A stretch of DNA of 10,598 bases. Origin: Thermoplasmata archaeon (lineage in GTDB: Archaea; Thermoplasmatota; E2; UBA9212). This document shows positions 7,491 to 10,598 of this stretch, in pieces. How positions within the stretch are numbered: position 1 is the first letter of the stretch; each line of letters starts with the position of its first letter. The position numbers and the translations under genes were made by a program. Where the stretch lies: the NCBI GenBank assembly GCA_013329495.1, contig DUKC01000079.1, positions 626-11,223 of the forward strand, written 5' to 3'. The notes below the pieces were generated by a model. The model saw nothing but the letters and a program-made list of their open reading frames with translations. It did not search any database and was not told the DNA's origin.

Positions 7491-7500
7491 AAGTGCGCAT

Positions 7501-7532
7501 CCTCTTGTCGAAAACACAAAGAAAAAAAGAGG
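7501..7532. repeat. CCTCTT/AAGAGG inverted repeat with T-rich minus-strand run
   Basis: Arms CCTCTT (7501-7506) and AAGAGG (7527-7532) flank a 20-nt loop. The loop holds smaller TTGT/ACAA arms (7505-7508 and 7516-7519) that overlap the first arm, so the two are alternative pairings. On the minus strand the region reads GGCCTC followed by a run of T, which suits a terminator for transcripts coming from lsm, although it lies about 130 nt past the lsm stop. Confidence 0.3.
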
Positions 7533-7628
7533 CCCAGAATCAAGACCTTAAGTTTCTTAAAAACCTTGGAACAAGCTCTTCTAAAGTTCACAAACTCCCT
7601 ATTCTCCTTTAAAAGTGGCTTTAAAAAC

Positions 7629-7641
7629 GGTTATTATAACC
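7629..7641. repeat. 13-bp palindrome downstream of lsm
   Basis: GGTTAT and ATAACC arms surround a single central T. It lies 23 nt beyond the lsm stop codon. Short dyads of this kind can be operator sites or weak hairpins; no function can be assigned. Confidence 0.35.
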
Positions 7642-7663
7642 CAAATGTAAATCAAAACTGAAG

Positions 7664-7879
7664 CTAGCCCGATGAAATACTCACTACGTTGTTTCCCCTC
7701 AAGAGGATTGTCCCTAGGCGTCGTTGCAAATCACCCTTCTTTTCCTCGGCCCCCTCGAGTATAATGTTCATAAACTGATCCCATCCAACTAGCTTTCCTT
7801 TTAATATTCTTCCATCCTTGAGGAGCAAGGAAGTTTTGCAGCTGGACAGATTTTCAAGCAATTCTATAGGTAACAACAT
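7664..7879 (-). CDS. Archaeal Sm-like protein (LSm / SmAP)
   Basis: A small RNA-binding protein of the Sm fold that forms heptameric (sometimes hexameric) rings binding U-rich RNA. In archaea it is implicated in RNA processing and small-RNA function. The 71 residues are typical of archaeal SmAPs. The Sm1 motif spans about 18-43 (LLKDGRILKGKLVGWDQFMNIIL) with Asp34, Met37 and Asn38 in the DxxMN position. The Sm2 motif (LGTILLRGNNVVSI, 55-68) has Arg61-Gly62-Asn63. The uridine-pocket residues (Phe36, Asn38, Arg61) are in place. It starts at ATG 7879 within a few bases of the predicted transcription start, so the mRNA is probably leaderless. It is divergent from orc1/cdc6, with 97 bp between their starts. 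Confidence 0.95.
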   Translation of the reverse strand: MLLPIELLENLSSCKTSLLLKDGRILKGKLVGWDQFMNIILEGAEEKKGDLQRRLGTILLRGNNVVSISSG

Positions 7880-7889
7880 GGTGTGTTAT

Positions 7890-7903
7890 AAGGTAAGAAC
7901 CTT
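7890..7903. promoter_or_regulatory. Dyad between lsm TATA box and start site
   Basis: Perfect 5-bp arms AAGGT and ACCTT separated by 4 nt. Archaeal repressors often bind between the TATA box and the start site and block RNA polymerase recruitment. The position fits such an operator for lsm, but the dyad is short and no cognate regulator is visible in the window. Confidence 0.35.
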
Positions 7904-7906
7904 CTG

Positions 7907-7916
7907 TATTTAAACC
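7907..7916 (-). promoter_or_regulatory. lsm promoter (BRE/TATA)
   Basis: On the minus strand this reads GGTTTAAATA, a TATA box with a GG upstream, centred about 31 nt before the lsm ATG. Transcription would start around 7882-7885. The dyad AAGGT-aaga-ACCTT (7890-7903) lies between the box and the start site. Confidence 0.55.
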
Positions 7917-7923
7917 TAACGAA

Positions 7924-7931
7924 TTTTAAAA
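7924..7931 (+). promoter_or_regulatory. Probable orc1/cdc6 TATA region
   Basis: TTTTAAAA leads into a run of A and T up to about 7941. The box is about 50 nt before the orc1/cdc6 ATG, giving a leader of about 20-25 nt. An AAGGCG just before the ATG is a weak ribosome-binding candidate. The A-rich tract would also be easy to unwind. Confidence 0.4.
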
Positions 7932-7976
7932 AAAAATAAAAGCGAAAGCCCGATTGTATTAACTGCAAGGCGAAAA

Positions 7977-9209
7977 ATGCAAGACTTATTCAACCGTTTT
8001 ATTCCTGAGAAGCGTATCTTTCGGAACAGAGAGGTTCTGATGCCTTCCTACATCCCCACCAAGCTGCCTCATAGAGAGAAAGAGATAGATCTCTTGGCTT
8101 CTGTTTCGGCGGCGGCTCTTCAGGGAGAAACTCCGTCTAACATCTTCATATACGGAAAGACGGGAACCGGAAAAACAGCTGTCACTAAATGGGTCGGAAA
8201 AGAGCTGGCAAAGGCAGGAAATCACTTGGACAAGTCCGTGCATTTTTTCTACATAAATTGTGCGATTGTTGACACCAAATACGGAGTCCTCCAGAACATC
8301 GCGAATCATTTCATTAGCCAGTGGAGCGAGAGGATACCGTTCACGGGTTGGCCAACTGAAGAAGTGTACTCAAAGTTGCTTGAGGCGGCCGACAAGGCGG
8401 GCGGGGTAACCATAATCACCCTCGACGAGATTGACAAAATAAAGGGAGATGAGTTGCTTTACAATCTCTCTAGAATCAATTCAGATTTGACCAACGCAAA
8501 GGTCTCTGTGATAGGCATTTCAAATGACCTTAAATTCACTGAATTCTTGGATCCCAGAGTTAAATCCTCTTTGGGAGAGCAGTCAATGATATTCTCCCCC
8601 TACAATGCTGAGCAGCTGAAAGACATCCTTGAGCAGAGAGCACAGATGGCTTTCAAGGATGGTGTGGCAAGCCTTCCGATAATCACTCTGTGTGCAGGCA
8701 TTGCCGCTCAAGAGCACGGAGACGCGAGAAAGGCCCTCGATCTGCTCAGAATTTCTGCGGAGTTGGCGGAGCGGGAGCAATCAAATACAGTGTCTGAGGC
8801 GAACGTTAGAAGGGCGCAGAGCGAGATCGAAATGGACCGCTTTGCAGAAGTTATCCGCACCTTGCCAATGCAGTCCAAACTCATCCTGTTTTCAATCATT
8901 GTTGCAGAGGAGGCATGGAGAGTTCACCATTCAGGCAAGCTCACTACCGGAGAACTGTACAACGTCTACAACGCCTTATGCAAAAAAGCAAAGGTCAACT
9001 CGCTGACTCCAAGGAGAGTCACTGAGCTAATAAGCGAATTGGACATGCTTGGAATCATAACGGCCAAACTCATAAGCAAAGGGAGATATGGAAGGACAAA
9101 AGAAATCAGGTTGGGCACCGATCCCGAAAAGGCAAGAAGTCTGCTATCAGAAGATGAGGTCATAAGCGGAGTCAAGGACTTTAAGCCCTACACGCAACTG
9201 CATTTTTGA
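7977..9209 (+). CDS. cdc6: Orc1/Cdc6 replication initiator
   Basis: The archaeal AAA+ initiator binds origin recognition boxes and loads the MCM helicase. The 410 residues match the family. Visible parts are an N-terminal segment with the conserved LPHRE (30-34), Walker A GKTGTGKT (60-67), Walker B IITLDE (146-151), sensor 1 Asn183, a DPRVKSSL box with the likely arginine finger Arg194, and sensor 2 GDARKALDLLR (Arg251). A C-terminal winged-helix domain (about 300-395) includes the LTPRRVTELISELDMLGII region and the YGRTKEIRLG wing. All key motifs are intact. Genes of this family commonly lie next to an origin they recognise, so the flanking intergenic DNA deserves attention. The start is the first ATG with this reading frame and no better in-frame start is visible. 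Confidence 0.96.
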   Translation: MQDLFNRFIPEKRIFRNREVLMPSYIPTKLPHREKEIDLLASVSAAALQGETPSNIFIYGKTGTGKTAVTKWVGKELAKAGNHLDKSVHFFYINCAIVDTKYGVLQNIANHFISQWSERIPFTGWPTEEVYSKLLEAADKAGGVTIITLDEIDKIKGDELLYNLSRINSDLTNAKVSVIGISNDLKFTEFLDPRVKSSLGEQSMIFSPYNAEQLKDILEQRAQMAFKDGVASLPIITLCAGIAAQEHGDARKALDLLRISAELAEREQSNTVSEANVRRAQSEIEMDRFAEVIRTLPMQSKLILFSIIVAEEAWRVHHSGKLTTGELYNVYNALCKKAKVNSLTPRRVTELISELDMLGIITAKLISKGRYGRTKEIRLGTDPEKARSLLSEDEVISGVKDFKPYTQLHF

Positions 9210-9246
9210 GCCCTTAAACCCTTCTCTCTCGCTAAGACGCGGGCCC

Positions 9247-9260
9247 TTCTTTACTTTTTT
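9247..9260 (+). terminator. Pyrimidine-rich terminator after orc1/cdc6
   Basis: A TTCTTTACTTTTTT tract about 40 nt past the orc1/cdc6 stop. Archaeal termination commonly occurs at such T-rich runs without a hairpin. The rest of the 122-bp gap to the next gene holds no further gene. Confidence 0.4.
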
Positions 9261-9321
9261 GGAGGGAAAACAGCGTAAGACCCCTGAGATGCCGCCGAGT
9301 CTCCTAAAACATGTCCCTTAT

Positions 9322-9328
9322 GGAAGGT
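9322..9328 (+). promoter_or_regulatory. Ribosome binding site of the JAMM gene
   Basis: GGAAGGT lies 3 nt before the ATG at 9332 and matches the archaeal Shine-Dalgarno core with one extra A. A short TATGGAAGG context contains its own ATG followed by an early stop, which is most likely incidental. Confidence 0.45.
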
Positions 9329-9331
9329 TAA

Positions 9332-9799
9332 ATGATAAAAGGCATAGCAAAAAGCGCACTGGACCTCATCCTGAATCTGGGCAAGTCTTCCCACCCCCAG
9401 GAGTTTGTTGGTCTGCTCAGCGCTGAGGAAGGAATAATATCCGATGTATTGTTTCTGTCTGGAACCGTTTCATCTCACGAGTCTGCGTTGCTCAGGCTGG
9501 ATCAACTCCCCTTCGGCATGGGGGTCGTCGGGTCGGCGCATTCCCATCCCTCAGGAAGCAATCTTCCTTCTAGGGCTGATCTGGGGCTCTTTTCAAAGGT
9601 TGGAAACTATAATCTGATCGTCTGCTATCCCTATGGAGCGAAAGACTGGGCGTGCTACAGCTCAAAAGGGGAATTGCTTGAGCTAAAGGTTCTTGATGTC
9701 GAGCCAAAGGGAACGTCCGATGAGCAGGAAGAGCTAATAAGGGATCTGACAGAGGCAGGTCTGTTAGAGCCTGACGACCTCACAGACCAAGACGAATAA
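9332..9799 (+). CDS. JAMM/MPN+ metalloprotease (SAMP isopeptidase-like)
   Basis: A zinc-dependent isopeptidase-type protein of the JAB1/MPN family; archaeal relatives cleave ubiquitin-like SAMP proteins from targets or from linear fusions. The full JAMM signature is visible: Glu24 in the SHPQEFVGLL segment, then His70-Ser-His72-Pro, Ser80 and Asp83 with exact HxHx7SxxD spacing. The first ~120 of 155 residues form the MPN core, which is normal size. The last ~30 residues are highly acidic (many Asp/Glu) and look flexible. The start is fixed by an in-frame TAA touching the ATG. It stands between orc1/cdc6 and the signal peptidase, with no ubiquitin-like or E1-like gene visible here. The substrate is therefore unknown. 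Confidence 0.9.
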   Translation: MIKGIAKSALDLILNLGKSSHPQEFVGLLSAEEGIISDVLFLSGTVSSHESALLRLDQLPFGMGVVGSAHSHPSGSNLPSRADLGLFSKVGNYNLIVCYPYGAKDWACYSSKGELLELKVLDVEPKGTSDEQEELIRDLTEAGLLEPDDLTDQDE

Positions 9800-9804
9800 A
9801 CCTA

Positions 9805-9820
9805 CCAAAAAATTTTTATT
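9805..9820. terminator. Bidirectional A/T terminator between convergent genes
   Basis: CC followed by six A, five T and ATT sits in the 45-bp gap between two convergent stop codons. It offers a T run on each strand, which suits termination for both the JAMM gene and the signal peptidase gene. Confidence 0.4.
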
Positions 9821-9844
9821 CTGAAACTCGCCAAAAGCCAGAAT

Positions 9845-10588
9845 CTACTTTCTTCTAAACCCATCCAAATACAGAGGAACTCCAACAATCGCCGAGAAAA
9901 AAAGGAAGAAGCAGATCCACTGGTCCAAGGGCGCAGAAGCCTTTCCAATCCTTATCCACCCCTCCGGTGAGTAGATTGGATGACCCCAAATGAGCAGCTT
10001 GAGCAAACCTATCCACGGAAGTTCACCACGAGCCTTACCAACTATCCACTCCTGTTTTACTGGCTGGTAGCAGATGCTGCAAGACTGGTCCGAGAAAAGG
10101 TTGTTGTCTCCCTTTGTTATAAACCCCTCGTGGTTAGGCCGATACCGGTAAAGGCCCAGTTCAGGAATCGTTATCTCGCTCTCATTTCTTATTCCCAAAG
10201 AATCCACTGTATACCTGTTATCATTCACCTCCACCCAACAACAAACCCTGTGTATTATCGGGGTAGCCAACTCGTCTCCATTTGGATAGTACACCACAAC
10301 ATCTCCCCAATCCCCGTACCTCTTCGCACCACCTGAATTTTCTTCTTCGGCCCGCGTTCTTATGATGTCACTCTTCTTTACAATTATGATGTCACCCGGA
10401 TCAATCGTTCCTATCCTGCCAAAAAAGGACTGATCATGAGTCATCGATCCAGATTCCACCACTGCCAGAGGAGAGGATCTTGGGAAGGGTTGCCCTGAAT
10501 ACAGCCACAGGCTGAGTATAATAGAGCAAACAAGAATGATAAACAAAAAAAACTCAGCAACATCTCTCCTTCTCTCTTTTTTTAGCAT
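9845..10588 (-). CDS. Signal peptidase I (archaeal Ser-His type, S26B)
   Basis: A membrane-anchored protease that removes signal peptides from secreted proteins on the outer face of the membrane. The N-terminal basic segment and hydrophobic helix (about 10-30) anchor it. The catalytic serine is in VVESGSMTH (Ser48, counted from ATG 10588). The general base is the histidine in PIIHRV (His113), where bacterial enzymes have lysine. The KGDNN...D box supplies Asp161 and Asp167. GDWGDVVVYYP is another conserved box. A second hydrophobic helix (about 222-242) ends the protein with a short basic tail, so both ends are membrane-linked. At 247 residues it is complete or nearly so. A GTG at 10597 is an alternative in-frame start, and the 5' flank is cut by the window edge. 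Four cysteines (116, 117, 170, 173) lie in the outer domain. Confidence 0.92.
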   Translation of the reverse strand: MLKKERRRDVAEFFLFIILVCSIILSLWLYSGQPFPRSSPLAVVESGSMTHDQSFFGRIGTIDPGDIIIVKKSDIIRTRAEEENSGGAKRYGDWGDVVVYYPNGDELATPIIHRVCCWVEVNDNRYTVDSLGIRNESEITIPELGLYRYRPNHEGFITKGDNNLFSDQSCSICYQPVKQEWIVGKARGELPWIGLLKLLIWGHPIYSPEGWIRIGKASAPLDQWICFFLFFSAIVGVPLYLDGFRRK

Positions 10589-10598
10589 TGACAGCACA

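Larger units (their letters stand above)
7271..7663. other. 393-bp intergenic region between radA and lsm
   Basis: No convincing protein gene is present. A 63-codon minus-strand frame (7591-7400) has no recognisable family features and no good start signal. The stretch holds the radA promoter, the palindrome GCGATCGC (7344-7351) and the GGCAA/TTGCC hairpin (7352-7368). It also holds a plus-strand TATA-like box (7378-7387), the candidate RNA (7416-7484), a CCTCTT/AAGAGG inverted repeat (7501-7506 and 7527-7532), a TTTAAAA direct repeat (7608-7614 and 7620-7626) and a GGTTAT-T-ATAACC palindrome (7629-7641). A T-rich run on the minus strand (complement of 7522-7528) could stop lsm transcription. 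Because orc1/cdc6 is close, a replication origin was considered, but I see no clear ORB repeats. Confidence 0.6.

Noticed and set aside
7400..7591. 63-codon minus-strand open frame in the radA-lsm gap
   Set aside because: No recognisable motifs, no ribosome-binding site and composition like the surrounding AT-rich DNA; it also overlaps the candidate RNA on the other strand.
7921..7976. ORB-type origin repeats upstream of orc1/cdc6
   Set aside because: Only an A/T-rich tract is visible; the GGAAAC plus G-run pattern expected of ORB elements was not found.
9980..10336. 118-codon plus-strand frame opposite the signal peptidase
   Set aside because: Antisense to the conserved catalytic boxes of the signal peptidase; no recognisable product.
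1..10598. CRISPR array, tRNA or rRNA gene
   Set aside because: No regularly spaced direct repeats and no tRNA or rRNA signature were seen on either strand.

Overview
The window is archaeal chromosomal DNA. It carries an Orc1/Cdc6 initiator, a RadA recombinase, an Sm-like (LSm) protein, a Ser-His type signal peptidase and three core archaellum motor genes (flaH, flaI, flaJ). TATA-type promoter elements lie about 30 nt before several starts. The gene set fits a euryarchaeon, and a Thermoplasmatota-like lineage is my guess, but the sequence alone does not fix this. GC content looks moderate, with AT-rich intergenic stretches.

Layout. (1) About 1-1566: an IS66-family insertion element. A 53-aa DUF2080-type transposase-associated protein overlaps the 5' end of a transposase gene that has an apparent one-base frameshift near 308-345. 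(2) 1576-6308, plus strand: flaH-flaI-flaJ, a tightly spaced operon behind its own near-leaderless promoter. The usual upstream partners (archaellins, flaF, flaG) are not in the window, because the insertion element sits directly upstream. FlaJ is far longer than usual: about 245 residues of leucine/glutamate-rich degenerate repeats are inserted between its last transmembrane helices, on the predicted outer face. (3) 7270-6305, minus strand: radA, convergent with flaJ. The two stop codons share one CTAG. (4) 7271-7663: a 393-bp non-coding stretch with several inverted repeats and a possible small structured RNA (7416-7484) behind a TATA-like box. (5) 7879-7664, minus strand: an LSm protein, divergent from orc1/cdc6 (7977-9209, plus). 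(6) 9332-9799, plus: a JAMM/MPN+ metalloprotease. It converges on (7) a signal peptidase I (10588-9845, minus), with a short A/T-rich terminator-like palindrome between them.

How they work together. FlaI is the motor ATPase, FlaH its nucleotide-binding partner and FlaJ the membrane platform of the archaellum. Orc1/Cdc6, RadA and LSm are information-processing housekeeping genes. JAMM proteases in archaea remove ubiquitin-like SAMP proteins. The signal peptidase matures secreted proteins. The most unusual item is the enlarged FlaJ. The candidate RNA and palindromes around radA, lsm and orc1 come second.
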